From NCBI GenBank assembly GCA_964431385.1, contig CAYSJM010000006.1, positions 1 through 64,000 on the forward strand: 64,000 nt of DNA, in the 5' to 3' direction. This document shows positions 46,519 through 53,966 of the stretch, piece by piece (the stretch's first letter is position 1; each line of letters begins with the position of its first letter). The notes beneath the pieces are model-generated. The model was not told the DNA's origin. It made no database searches and was given only the letters and a program-made list of their open reading frames with translations. This stretch comes from UTCHB3 sp964431385 (GTDB lineage: Bacteria > Bacteroidota > Ignavibacteria > Ignavibacteriales > Ignavibacteriaceae). A program made the translations under genes and the position numbers.

Positions 46519-47031
46519 TTATAGATTAGATTCGTCGATCCAGCGTGCAATTTGCCACTTGCCCGTTGTTGCATTTTTTTCGAGATTAAGGTTTACCCTG
46601 CCGTTAATTCTAACAATATCATTTGGATTAAAGGTTATCGTCAAATTAAAACTTCTGACGACATTAAATTTTAAGGAATCACCACTCGACAGTATGATAT
46701 TATTCCAGACAAGATCGAGCCTTTCCGAATTTGAAAACAGTCCTGATGTGGTTCTTAACTCCTCTTCCCTCCCCCAGGTTACATCTGCTCCGAGATCATA
46801 ATCTCTAAAAGTAAAAATAAAATCATCTTTAATTAATGCGGAGTAAATGCTTGTATCCTTAAATGAATAAGCATACCGCAAGTTGGTAAAAATGCCGTCT
46901 GTGGTAGTTAAATCACTTAGGACACCTCCACCTGATTCATTATCGGTATAATGCCCGGGAGAAAAAGGGTTTTCACATCCGGAAGCCAGGAGTATAACTA
47001 AAAGACCCACTCCCAGGAGGTGCCTGGTCAA
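46519..47031 (-). CDS. Predicted lipoprotein, function unknown
   Basis: A 170-residue lipoprotein with an N-terminal signal and lipobox LASGC (Cys19). The mature part contains FTNLRYAYSFKDTSIYSALI and ends GKWQIARWID, resembling an NTF2-like cone fold (a helical start followed by beta strands). The start is TTG 47031, overlapping the upstream stop as TTGA. It is encoded between another lipoprotein of similar plan and ftsX, so the two may work together in the envelope; I do not recognise the family. Confidence 0.72.
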   Translation of the reverse strand: MTRHLLGVGLLVILLASGCENPFSPGHYTDNESGGGVLSDLTTTDGIFTNLRYAYSFKDTSIYSALIKDDFIFTFRDYDLGADVTWGREEELRTTSGLFSNSERLDLVWNNIILSSGDSLKFNVVRSFNLTITFNPNDIVRINGRVNLNLEKNATTGKWQIARWIDESNL

Positions 47032-47606
47032 TTGAAATATCCTTTAAGTTCACTCCAGGTGGAAATTTCTCCTGATTTAATATCTTGCCACTGATATATA
47101 GTCCATAATTGCTGTTTATCCCTGATTAATTTGAACTGTAACTTCCCACTGTAAATATTCGATAATCCTTGAATATTATGGGGTACAGTCACATTATAAT
47201 TCGCAGAAAGGTAAGCACTATCCCCAAATGAAACTAACTGTTGGTCATCGAGAATGATATTAATCGATGATTCTTTAGGAATTTTATTGATTATGTTGTT
47301 TAGATATTGCTCTTCATCTTTTAATGACCACCCCGAAACAAGTGATGCATATTTGGAAACAGCTTCTGCGTTTGCAATATACTGAAATGATTTACCGTTT
47401 TTTGAGGAATCGCTAAATGACTTTAAATAATATTGGGTACTTTTTGTGGTGATCGAATTGATCATGTTGGTTATAACACTATTCACATCGACCGGTTGTA
47501 AATAATTAAACCTCGGCACATCCGGAGTTTCCGGTGGTCTGGTCGTAAAAATATCGCAACCAAATAATATTAAAGAAAAGGTAAATACTAATACTAAACG
47601 ATACAT
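47028..47606 (-). CDS. Predicted lipoprotein, function unknown, similar plan to its neighbour
   Basis: A 192-residue lipoprotein with lipobox LFGC (Cys16). The mature part begins with helices (VITNMINSITTKSTQYYLKSF) and ends in strands with QLWTIYQWQDIK, a plan like NTF2-fold proteins and like the lipoprotein gene that follows. Both are coupled by a 4-base TTGA overlap, suggesting an ancient duplication or co-function. The start at ATG 47606 overlaps the end of the methyltransferase gene by 13 bases. No catalytic residues recognised. Confidence 0.7.
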   Translation of the reverse strand: MYRLVLVFTFSLILFGCDIFTTRPPETPDVPRFNYLQPVDVNSVITNMINSITTKSTQYYLKSFSDSSKNGKSFQYIANAEAVSKYASLVSGWSLKDEEQYLNNIINKIPKESSINIILDDQQLVSFGDSAYLSANYNVTVPHNIQGLSNIYSGKLQFKLIRDKQQLWTIYQWQDIKSGEISTWSELKGYFN

Positions 47607-48349
47607 ATAAATCTTGGTGAATTTTGAGTCTTAAAACTACTTCCATCATAATCACCAAACAAAGAAATATTCTTTGCCCCAAATTCTTCAAGCATCGTAT
47701 AAATTTCATCAGGTGTGAATAAACGAACAGATTCCTTAAATCTATATGTAATTTCACCTTCCACGATTTTGATATTTTTAACCACCCGACCGTTTTCAAC
47801 TGATCTATTTTCAATGTATCTTATTCCATTTATGATATTATCTGAAAATGGTTTCAGATTATTCACCAAAGAATCAGAATTGAAAAAATCGAAAATAAAC
47901 TTACCACCCTCTTTTTTCAGGTTGTAAGCATTTTTAAGAGCCAGACGATTCTCTTCATCTGACTCAAAATACCCCCAACTTGTGAAAATATTAAGCACAA
48001 GGTCAAATTCAGATTTAAAGGGGAGACTTCTAATATCACCTCTTACAAATTTTAAGTTTAACTCGAGTTTTTGTGATTCAAGCTGTGCAATTCTTAGGAG
48101 TTGATTACTCAAATCAAAGCCGGTTACTTTGTACCCTCTTTTGGCAAACTCAATAGAATGCCTGCCTGAGCCACAAGCAAGATCGAGAACACTCCCGCAT
48201 CTATGCCCAGGAAGCTGATTTTTCACCAGATTCGCCAACTTTAGGGCGTCGTTTTTATCTCTGTGCCTGTATAATTTCAGGTAATGCTCAGATTCAAACC
48301 AGTTTTGAAACCAAATTTCTCTTTCGGTTTCCACCAACTCTTCCGTCAA
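47594..48349 (-). CDS. Class I SAM-dependent methyltransferase
   Basis: A 251-residue methyltransferase. The Rossmann motif I is VLDLACGSGRHSIEFAKRGY (about 57-76), acidic motif II GFDLS (about 79-83), and later FDLVLNIFTSWGYFESDEEN (motif post-II/IV). Substrate not predicted. The start is TTG 48349, overlapping the recR stop as TTGA, with no in-frame ATG before motif I. It probably belongs to the operon ybaB-recR-methyltransferase-lipoprotein-lipoprotein-ftsX. Small-molecule or tRNA substrates are both possible. Confidence 0.82.
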   Translation of the reverse strand: MTEELVETEREIWFQNWFESEHYLKLYRHRDKNDALKLANLVKNQLPGHRCGSVLDLACGSGRHSIEFAKRGYKVTGFDLSNQLLRIAQLESQKLELNLKFVRGDIRSLPFKSEFDLVLNIFTSWGYFESDEENRLALKNAYNLKKEGGKFIFDFFNSDSLVNNLKPFSDNIINGIRYIENRSVENGRVVKNIKIVEGEITYRFKESVRLFTPDEIYTMLEEFGAKNISLFGDYDGSSFKTQNSPRFICIV

Positions 48350-48939
48350 AACTTACTCCTGCCTGTTACAGCACGCCCGATTGTTGCATCGTCAGCAAAT
48401 TCGATATTTCCACCAATAGGCACACCTCGTGCAATTCTGCTTACGGCTACTCCAAACGGCGAAATAAGTCTATTTAAATAAAGCGATGTCGCTTCACCCT
48501 CGGTATCCGGATTTAATGCGAGAATCACCTCTTTAACTCCATCACTCAATCGAGTTAACAACTCTTTGATTTTAAGATTTTCGGGACCAATACCGTTGAG
48601 GGGAGATAATACCCCCCCTAACACATGATAAGTTCCGTTAAATTCATGAGATCTCTCGACGGCAATCACATCATTAATATCTTCAACAACGCAAATGATT
48701 GATTTGTCCCGTCTTTCCGAGCTACAGATATCACAGACTTCATCTTCGCCTATGTTAAAGCAAATTTTGCAGAATTTAATCTTTGTCTTTAATCCGGTAA
48801 GGGATTCAATCAATTTATCTATATGTTCAGGTTGTTGCCTCAGGAGAAACAAGGCCAGCCTTCGGGCACTTTTTGCCCCGACTCCGGGAAATTTTGAAAA
48901 TTCTTCAACCACAGCTTGAAGTGGTGCCGCAAGATTCAT
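48346..48939 (-). CDS. recR: Recombination protein RecR
   Basis: A 197-residue RecR, the clamp-like partner of RecO in loading RecA at gaps. In order: helix-hairpin-helix region (FSKFPGVGAKSARRLALFLL), zinc finger CKICFNIGEDEVCDICSS (about 57-74), Toprim domain (ICVVEDINDVIAVERS), HVLGGVLSPLNGIGPENL, and ALNPDTEGEATSLYLNRL. ATG 48939 is preferred; TTG 48942 would add one residue. It follows ybaB with a 3-base gap, the standard ybaB-recR pair. The usual dnaX before them is absent; a divergent promoter region precedes instead. Confidence 0.96.
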   Translation of the reverse strand: MNLAAPLQAVVEEFSKFPGVGAKSARRLALFLLRQQPEHIDKLIESLTGLKTKIKFCKICFNIGEDEVCDICSSERRDKSIICVVEDINDVIAVERSHEFNGTYHVLGGVLSPLNGIGPENLKIKELLTRLSDGVKEVILALNPDTEGEATSLYLNRLISPFGVAVSRIARGVPIGGNIEFADDATIGRAVTGRSKF

Positions 48940-48942
48940 CAA

Positions 48943-49275
48943 TTAGAATCCCGGGATATTCATTCCGGGAGGGATCACCCCTTTGGTCAGTTTTCCCATT
49001 TCATCTTCATGCATCTTTTTTGAAGCTGCAATGGCTTTGTTAACTGCCGCAACAATAAGGTCTTCCAACACTTCCTTGTCGTCAGGAACTATTACGGTTG
49101 GATCGAGCAAAATCGATACTAACTCATTGTTTCCGTTAACTGTTGCTTTAATCATTCCACCGCCGGCTTCTTCAGTTACAGTCTTTGCAGCAAGTTCTTG
49201 TTGAAGTTTAGCCATATCTTCCTGAAGTTTTTGAACCTGACGCATCATCTGTTGCATATTTGGTTTACCGAACAT
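48943..49275 (-). CDS. YbaB/EbfC family nucleoid-associated protein
   Basis: A 110-residue DNA-binding dimer of the YbaB/EbfC family. The N-terminal helix (MQQMMRQVQKLQEDMAKLQQ) and the core motif GGMIKATVNGNNELVSILLD are typical. The last 15 residues (GMNIPGF) match the common C-terminal GMNIPGF-type end. It starts at ATG 49275 with a strong GGAGG ribosome site about 6 bases upstream. It is the first gene of the minus-strand operon and divergent from the plus-strand purC-like operon. Confidence 0.94.
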   Translation of the reverse strand: MFGKPNMQQMMRQVQKLQEDMAKLQQELAAKTVTEEAGGGMIKATVNGNNELVSILLDPTVIVPDDKEVLEDLIVAAVNKAIAASKKMHEDEMGKLTKGVIPPGMNIPGF

Positions 49276-49381
49276 TAATCCTCCGATATTTAAAGTATTT
49301 TTTTAGAAATTGTTTATTTATGTAACTTGTTAACTTTATATTTGCCATTTACATATTTTTATTGTTGAATCGTAATAAAAA

Positions 49382-49999
49382 ATGCAGATAGAATTAGAGA
49401 GTGTGAATACTTCGATCTTAAAGAGCAAAAAACAAAATGCTAATTTACGAGGAAATTCTTTAATTATTTCTCCACAACTTTCTGACTATCTTAAAGAGTT
49501 TAATTTACCACTACTCTTCTCTGATAAAATGAAGGAAAATGGGGCGGTAAGTAACAATGATCCGGGTTATTTTCTACAACTGTTCAACTATGCAAGCGAC
49601 TACATTTCGAAAGCTGCTAATGTTGAATTACTTACCCGGCTCAATTTACCCGCTTATTTTGTATATATCGGAGAAAATTCTGACTTACCTGTGAGCGAAT
49701 CGTTACTTTTTTCGTTGGGAATTGCAACTCCCGAAGATTTCCGTTCGGCACTTAAGTTGTCTTTCAAATTCAACGCTGTCCTCAGATCATTCTTTGAGAG
49801 AAGGGGTTCCGATTTGGTAGCAATTAAGATCAGATTTTCGGTCGTTGAAGGGAAAGTTTCTCTCATTGGCGATCTAACTTATTCAGATATTCTACTTCTC
49901 CCATCTGAAGAGGAGAAAGATATCATAAAATACATTCGGACACCGGACGAAAAAAACACTAAAAAACATATTAAATTCATCAACAAGATTCTGGAATAA
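49382..49999 (+). CDS. PurC-like protein, shortened and without key substrate motif
   Basis: A 205-residue protein with no annotation I recognise directly. Its C-terminal half follows SAICAR synthetase (PurC) step by step: SESLLFSLGIATPEDFRSAL, then FNAVLRSFFERRGSDLVAIK, then EGKVSLIGDLTYSD, corresponding to the DPxxxEE, VNEVLxxxFxxxGxxLVDFKLEFG and GDExSPD elements. Upstream, ISKAANVELLTRLNLPAYFV matches the region before the substrate site. PurC's conserved VRNxAAGS segment and the KG(x)xNN loop are missing: the protein passes directly from LPAYFV to SDLPVSES. PurC is about 235-245 residues, so about 50-60 are lost. It probably is not an active SAICAR synthetase; a regulatory or new role is possible. 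Followed immediately by psd. Confidence 0.6.
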   Translation: MQIELESVNTSILKSKKQNANLRGNSLIISPQLSDYLKEFNLPLLFSDKMKENGAVSNNDPGYFLQLFNYASDYISKAANVELLTRLNLPAYFVYIGENSDLPVSESLLFSLGIATPEDFRSALKLSFKFNAVLRSFFERRGSDLVAIKIRFSVVEGKVSLIGDLTYSDILLLPSEEEKDIIKYIRTPDEKNTKKHIKFINKILE

Positions 50000-50665
50000 A
50001 TGTTTACTAAATACGGTTATTTTACTATTGGAATTGTACTGATTTTATCATTTTTACTGATTGCTGCTGGCATTTGGTTCTTTGAAAAACCATTGATTAA
50101 ATACCTCTTCTATGTTATTGCAGCGTTTTTAACAATTTTTACTCTCAATTTTTTCAGAGACCCCGAGCGTACTCCCCCGGCTGACAAGGATGTTATAATA
50201 TCACCCGCTGATGGGAAAGTCCTTTTTGTGAAAGAAGTTTTTGATGATGAATATCTTAAAAGCAAAGCTCTTCAGGTCTCAATCTTCATGTCACCGTTGA
50301 ATGTCCATGTAAATAGAATACCGATTGACGGCAAGGTGGAATACCTCAAATACCATGAAGGAAAGTATCTTGTTGCTTTTGACGATAAAGCTTCATCCGA
50401 AAATGAAAGATTTCTAACCGGTATCGACTATGGAAAAGGGAAACTACTCTTCTCCCAAATAGCAGGATATGTAGCCCGCAGAATTGTAAATGACCTTAAA
50501 ACGGGTCAGTCTGTTAAAAAGGGCGAAAGATTTGGAATGATTAAATTTGGAAGCCGGGTCGATGTCCTTGTCCCTCTTGGCTCAGTACCACAAGTTAAAG
50601 AAGGTGATATGGTTGCCGCCGGTGAAACTATTTTGTTCAAATTAGAACAGGATTCTAAAAAATGA
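50000..50665 (+). CDS. psd: Phosphatidylserine decarboxylase (short form)
   Basis: Makes phosphatidylethanolamine from phosphatidylserine at the inner membrane. At 221 residues it is the short (PSD-B/archaetidylserine decarboxylase-like) form. Two N-terminal membrane helices (about 8-50) precede the catalytic domain with FFRDPERTPP, ISPADGKVLFV, SIFMSPLNVHVNR, and near the end KFGSRVDVLVP. The Gly-Ser bond in FGSRVD is the expected self-cleavage site generating the pyruvoyl cofactor, with the small subunit being the last ~35 residues. ATG 50000 directly follows the stop of the purC-like gene. Co-operonic with pssA, its substrate-producing enzyme. Confidence 0.93.
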   Translation: MFTKYGYFTIGIVLILSFLLIAAGIWFFEKPLIKYLFYVIAAFLTIFTLNFFRDPERTPPADKDVIISPADGKVLFVKEVFDDEYLKSKALQVSIFMSPLNVHVNRIPIDGKVEYLKYHEGKYLVAFDDKASSENERFLTGIDYGKGKLLFSQIAGYVARRIVNDLKTGQSVKKGERFGMIKFGSRVDVLVPLGSVPQVKEGDMVAAGETILFKLEQDSKK

Positions 50666-51387
50666 TCAACAATAAACGGGCTATCGTTCCCGGTTTGCTA
50701 ACACTTGGAAATCTGACTTGTGGATATCTTTCCATCGTTTTCGCGAGTGAAGGGGAATTCATCACCGCCGGATATCTGATTTTGGCATCAGCATTTTTTG
50801 ATTTGATAGATGGACTTGCTGCTCGCTTACTGAATGCAGCCTCCAATTTTGGAGTTCAACTCGATTCACTTGCAGATATAGTAGGGTTTGGAGCTCCAAC
50901 AGCGTTCCTTGTTTATAAGTTTAAACTTGAAGAATTTGGAGTTTGGGGGCTGGTAATTAGCCTCTTGTTTTTGGTGGGTGGCGCACTTCGCCTCGCCCGG
51001 TTTAACACTCAGGTAACTTCAGATTTGAAGAAGAAAGATTACACGGGCATACCTATTCCCGTTGGTGCTCTTATCGTTACACTCTTGATTCTTGCACAGA
51101 TCGATAAAGATATCGTTCCCTGGTCGTGGAAATGGTTGTTCCCTTTTGTTACGATCGTTACGGCAGCCGGTATGGTGTCAAAAATCAAGTTTGCCGCAAT
51201 TCCAAAAATGAATAAAGGATTTGTAAAAAAATCACCTGTTCAAGTGATTCTCTTGCTGATTCTTCCCTTTGCCATCTATTTTTATGGAGTGACCGGGCTC
51301 TTTTTCACTTTCATTTTTGGTCTTTTATTTAATATAGTTAACAGCTATGTTACTTCACAGAAAAAAACAATTAATCATCGGGCGTAA
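50662..51387 (+). CDS. pssA: CDP-diacylglycerol-serine O-phosphatidyltransferase
   Basis: A 241-residue integral membrane enzyme making phosphatidylserine from CDP-diacylglycerol and serine, so that psd next door can make phosphatidylethanolamine. The CDP-alcohol phosphatidyltransferase motif D-G-x2-A-R-x8-G-x3-D-x3-D is present exactly (IDGLAARL to QLDSLADIVGFG, about 52-80). About seven membrane helices follow. ATG 50662 overlaps the psd stop as ATGA. The stop is one base before the purS start. Confidence 0.94.
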   Translation: MINNKRAIVPGLLTLGNLTCGYLSIVFASEGEFITAGYLILASAFFDLIDGLAARLLNAASNFGVQLDSLADIVGFGAPTAFLVYKFKLEEFGVWGLVISLLFLVGGALRLARFNTQVTSDLKKKDYTGIPIPVGALIVTLLILAQIDKDIVPWSWKWLFPFVTIVTAAGMVSKIKFAAIPKMNKGFVKKSPVQVILLLILPFAIYFYGVTGLFFTFIFGLLFNIVNSYVTSQKKTINHRA

Positions 51388-51388
51388 A

Positions 51389-51646
51389 GTGTTCAAAGCC
51401 AAAGTAATTGTCAAACGAAGAAAATCGATACTGGATCCGCAAGGAAAAGCTGCCGAACAAGGAGCAAAATTGCTCGGGTTCAACAACATACAAAATGTCA
51501 GAATGAACAAGGAGATTGAATTTTTTGTCAATCTCACTTCAAAGGAAGAGGCACTTCTCGAGGTAAGCGAATTTTCTGAGAAATTGCTCGCTAATCCTAA
51601 TCTGGAAGATTTTGAGATTCAACTCGAAGAAGTGAATGAATCCTAA
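51389..51646 (+). CDS. purS: Phosphoribosylformylglycinamidine synthase subunit PurS
   Basis: An 85-residue PurS, the small subunit that bridges PurL and PurQ in the three-part FGAM synthase of purine synthesis. It begins FKAKVIVKRRKSILDPQGKA and continues LLGFNNIQNVRMNKEIEF, the full family pattern. The start I choose is GTG 51389, one base after the pssA stop; the ATG at 51347 lies inside pssA and would add 14 unrelated residues. It overlaps purQ by 11 bases. purL is not in the window. Confidence 0.93.
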   Translation: MFKAKVIVKRRKSILDPQGKAAEQGAKLLGFNNIQNVRMNKEIEFFVNLTSKEEALLEVSEFSEKLLANPNLEDFEIQLEEVNES

Positions 51647-52352
51647 ATTTGGTGTTGTAGTTTTCCCCGGTTCAAACTGCGATCATGATGCGTACTATGC
51701 ATTAAAACACGATCTCGGTTATGAAGTTGAGTTTTTGTGGCACAAAGATGACTCCCTAAAAGATTGTAATGTAATTCTCCTCCCCGGTGGATTTTCTTAC
51801 GGAGACTATATCAGATGTGGTGCCGTTGCAAAATTATCACCAATTATGAAGGAAGTGATCAAATTCGCTAACAATGGCGGAATTGTAATCGGGATTTGTA
51901 ACGGATTTCAAATACTTTGTGAAACCGGACTTTTACCCGGCGTTTTAATGAAAAACCGCGATCTAAAATTTATTTGTGAAGATGTTTACTTGAAAGTTAC
52001 GGGTAATTCACAGTTATTTGCTGCTGAGAGTCAGAATAAAGTGTTTAAGTTACCAATCGCTCATGGCGAAGGTAACTATTTTATTGAAGAAGAGAGACTT
52101 GCTGAGCTTGAAGCCAATAATCAAGTGCTTTTCCGATATTGTAATGCTAATGGGGAGATTATTAATGAAGCAAATCCAAATGGCTCATTAAATAATATCG
52201 CCGGTATCACAAACCTGTCGGGTAATGTTCTCGGCATGATGCCACATCCTGAACGAGCTTGTAGTGATACTCTTGGCAAAGAATCGGGCAGATTCTTGTT
52301 TCTTTCAATTGCAGAATTTTTAAAAACTAAAGAGGTTGAAAATGTTTTCTAA
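51636..52352 (+). CDS. purQ: Phosphoribosylformylglycinamidine synthase subunit PurQ (glutaminase)
   Basis: A 238-residue class I glutamine amidotransferase that supplies ammonia to PurL. Opening FGVVVFPGSNCDHDAYYAL, oxyanion-hole LLPGGFSYGDYIRCGA, nucleophile Cys in GICNGFQIL (about 86-94), and catalytic His/Glu in MMPHPERA near 207. It follows purS with an 11-base overlap. The tatA gene begins within its last codons. Presence of separate purS and purQ implies the small, three-part PurL system rather than the large fused enzyme. Confidence 0.95.
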   Translation: MNPKFGVVVFPGSNCDHDAYYALKHDLGYEVEFLWHKDDSLKDCNVILLPGGFSYGDYIRCGAVAKLSPIMKEVIKFANNGGIVIGICNGFQILCETGLLPGVLMKNRDLKFICEDVYLKVTGNSQLFAAESQNKVFKLPIAHGEGNYFIEEERLAELEANNQVLFRYCNANGEIINEANPNGSLNNIAGITNLSGNVLGMMPHPERACSDTLGKESGRFLFLSIAEFLKTKEVENVF

Positions 52353-52533
52353 TTTAGGACCACTCGAGATATTTCTCATCGTTCTTGTTGTTCTTCTTTT
52401 ATTTGGTGCAAAGAAAATCCCTGAACTGGCTCAAGGAGTTGGTAAAGGTATGAGAGAATTCAAAAAAGCAATTAAAGATGTTGAACAAGACATCAAAGTT
52501 GACGACAGCAAGGATCAGCCTAAAAATCCTTAA
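52342..52533 (+). CDS. tatA: Sec-independent translocase TatA/E
   Basis: A 63-residue single-pass protein of the TatA/TatE family, which forms the protein-conducting part of the twin-arginine pathway for folded proteins. Pattern: short N-terminus, transmembrane helix LEIFLIVLVVLLLFGAKKIPELA with the conserved FG hinge, then amphipathic helix GKGMREFKKAIKDV and a charged tail. ATG 52342 has AGAGG about 7 bases upstream, so I choose it over TTG 52336. It overlaps purQ by 11 bases. TatC is not in the window. Confidence 0.93.
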   Translation: MFSNLGPLEIFLIVLVVLLLFGAKKIPELAQGVGKGMREFKKAIKDVEQDIKVDDSKDQPKNP

Positions 52534-52547
52534 CACCGGTCTATTAT

Positions 52548-53966
52548 TTGCTAACTTACAACTCCATTTCTGAAAAACGGACTCTCCTGCTCTCGGGAGA
52601 ACTAAATCTTCTCGATAATGTCAATTATTTTCTTCAGAAGATCAAAACCTCAGCAGATATCAATGCATTTTTATATGTAAATGAGTCTCTACCCGATCAA
52701 GCATTCGCTCTACTGAAAAAAATCGATTCGGGTGCAACCCCCGGTAAACTTTTTGGAGCAATAATTGCGGTTAAGGATGTAATTTCTGTCGAGGGGATGC
52801 CAATGACTTGTGCTTCCAAAATCCTGAAGAATTTCCAGCCCGTCTTTACCGCTACTGCAGTTCAAAAACTTATTGATGAAGATGCTCTTATTATTGGCAA
52901 GTTAAATTGCGATGAATTTGCAATGGGCTCTTCCAACGAAAATTCAGCTTTTGGAAATGTACTAAATCCAATCGATACTACCAGGGTTCCGGGCGGTTCT
53001 TCCGGCGGATCAGCCGCTGCAGTTGCCGCAGGATTATGTGACTTGGCACTCGGGAGTGACACCGGGGGTTCTATCAGGCAGCCTGCTGCATTTTGCGGGG
53101 TGGTTGGAATTAAACCTACTTACTCAAGAGTTTCCCGATTTGGTTTAACCGCGTTTGCATCCTCGTTTGATTCAATTGGACCAATAGCACAAAATCCTGA
53201 AGATTGTGCTTTAATTCTGCAATTAATGTCGGGTTATGATCATCGTGATTCCACTTCCACAAAGAATAATCCGGAAGTAACCTCACCAGTCCATGAATTG
53301 AATAAAAAACTGAAAATTGGTGTCCCTGTAGAATATATGGAAGAAGGACTCGATTCAGAGATAAAAGATTCAATTTCCGAAGTGATTGCAAAACTTGAGG
53401 ATTATGGACATACAGTTGAATCTGTTTCACTTCCTTCAACCCGCTACACAATTGCAGCTTATTATGTACTTACCACAGCTGAAGCGGCTTCCAATCTCTC
53501 AAGATATGATGGAGTACGGTTTGGTGTGAGAGGAAATCATGGTGGTGGATTAAAGTCAATGTACACCGAAACCAGATCAGAAGGATTTGGTGCCGAGGTA
53601 AAACGCAGAATTATGCTCGGTAATTATGTACTTTCGGGAGGGTATTATGATGCCTATTTTAATAAGGCTCAAAAGGTTAGAAGGCTGATTAAAAACGATT
53701 TTACCAAGGTTTTCGAGAGCTATGACCTTATTCTTACCCCTGTAACTCCACAATTGCCTTTCAAATTTGGGGAAAATTCGCAAGATCCACTTGCAATGTA
53801 TCTTGGTGATATATATACTACCTCGGTAAATCTCGCAGGTCTTCCGGCAATTTCTATCCCTGTCGGGAGATCAAAAGAAGGTCTTCCTCTCGCAGTTCAG
53901 TTGATAGCTACAGAATTTGCCGAAGATCTACTCCTAAGCACATCAAAACTGCTACAAAAGTTCTGA
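52548..53966 (+). CDS. gatA: Asp-tRNA(Asn)/Glu-tRNA(Gln) amidotransferase subunit A
   Basis: A 472-residue amidase that releases ammonia from glutamine for the GatCAB transamidation of misacylated tRNA. The Ser-cisSer-Lys triad is present: Lys in IIAVKDVISVEGMP (near 73), the Ser of GGSSGGSAAAVAAG (near 150) and the Ser of SDTGGSIRQPAAFCG (near 173). The start is TTG 52548, giving a complete N-terminus; no ATG upstream keeps the frame, and no clear ribosome site is seen. gatB and gatC are elsewhere. The last 15 bases overlap the convergent ribBA gene. Confidence 0.92.
   Translation: MLTYNSISEKRTLLLSGELNLLDNVNYFLQKIKTSADINAFLYVNESLPDQAFALLKKIDSGATPGKLFGAIIAVKDVISVEGMPMTCASKILKNFQPVFTATAVQKLIDEDALIIGKLNCDEFAMGSSNENSAFGNVLNPIDTTRVPGGSSGGSAAAVAAGLCDLALGSDTGGSIRQPAAFCGVVGIKPTYSRVSRFGLTAFASSFDSIGPIAQNPEDCALILQLMSGYDHRDSTSTKNNPEVTSPVHELNKKLKIGVPVEYMEEGLDSEIKDSISEVIAKLEDYGHTVESVSLPSTRYTIAAYYVLTTAEAASNLSRYDGVRFGVRGNHGGGLKSMYTETRSEGFGAEVKRRIMLGNYVLSGGYYDAYFNKAQKVRRLIKNDFTKVFESYDLILTPVTPQLPFKFGENSQDPLAMYLGDIYTTSVNLAGLPAISIPVGRSKEGLPLAVQLIATEFAEDLLLSTSKLLQKF

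Noticed and set aside
49337..49344. TATATTTG box before the PurC-like gene as a promoter
   Set aside because: The nearest upstream TTG is 24 bases away, longer than the expected spacing, so I do not list it as a promoter.
51347..51388. ATG start for purS inside pssA
   Set aside because: The 14 extra residues are unlike PurS; GTG 51389 gives the standard length and sits one base after the pssA stop.
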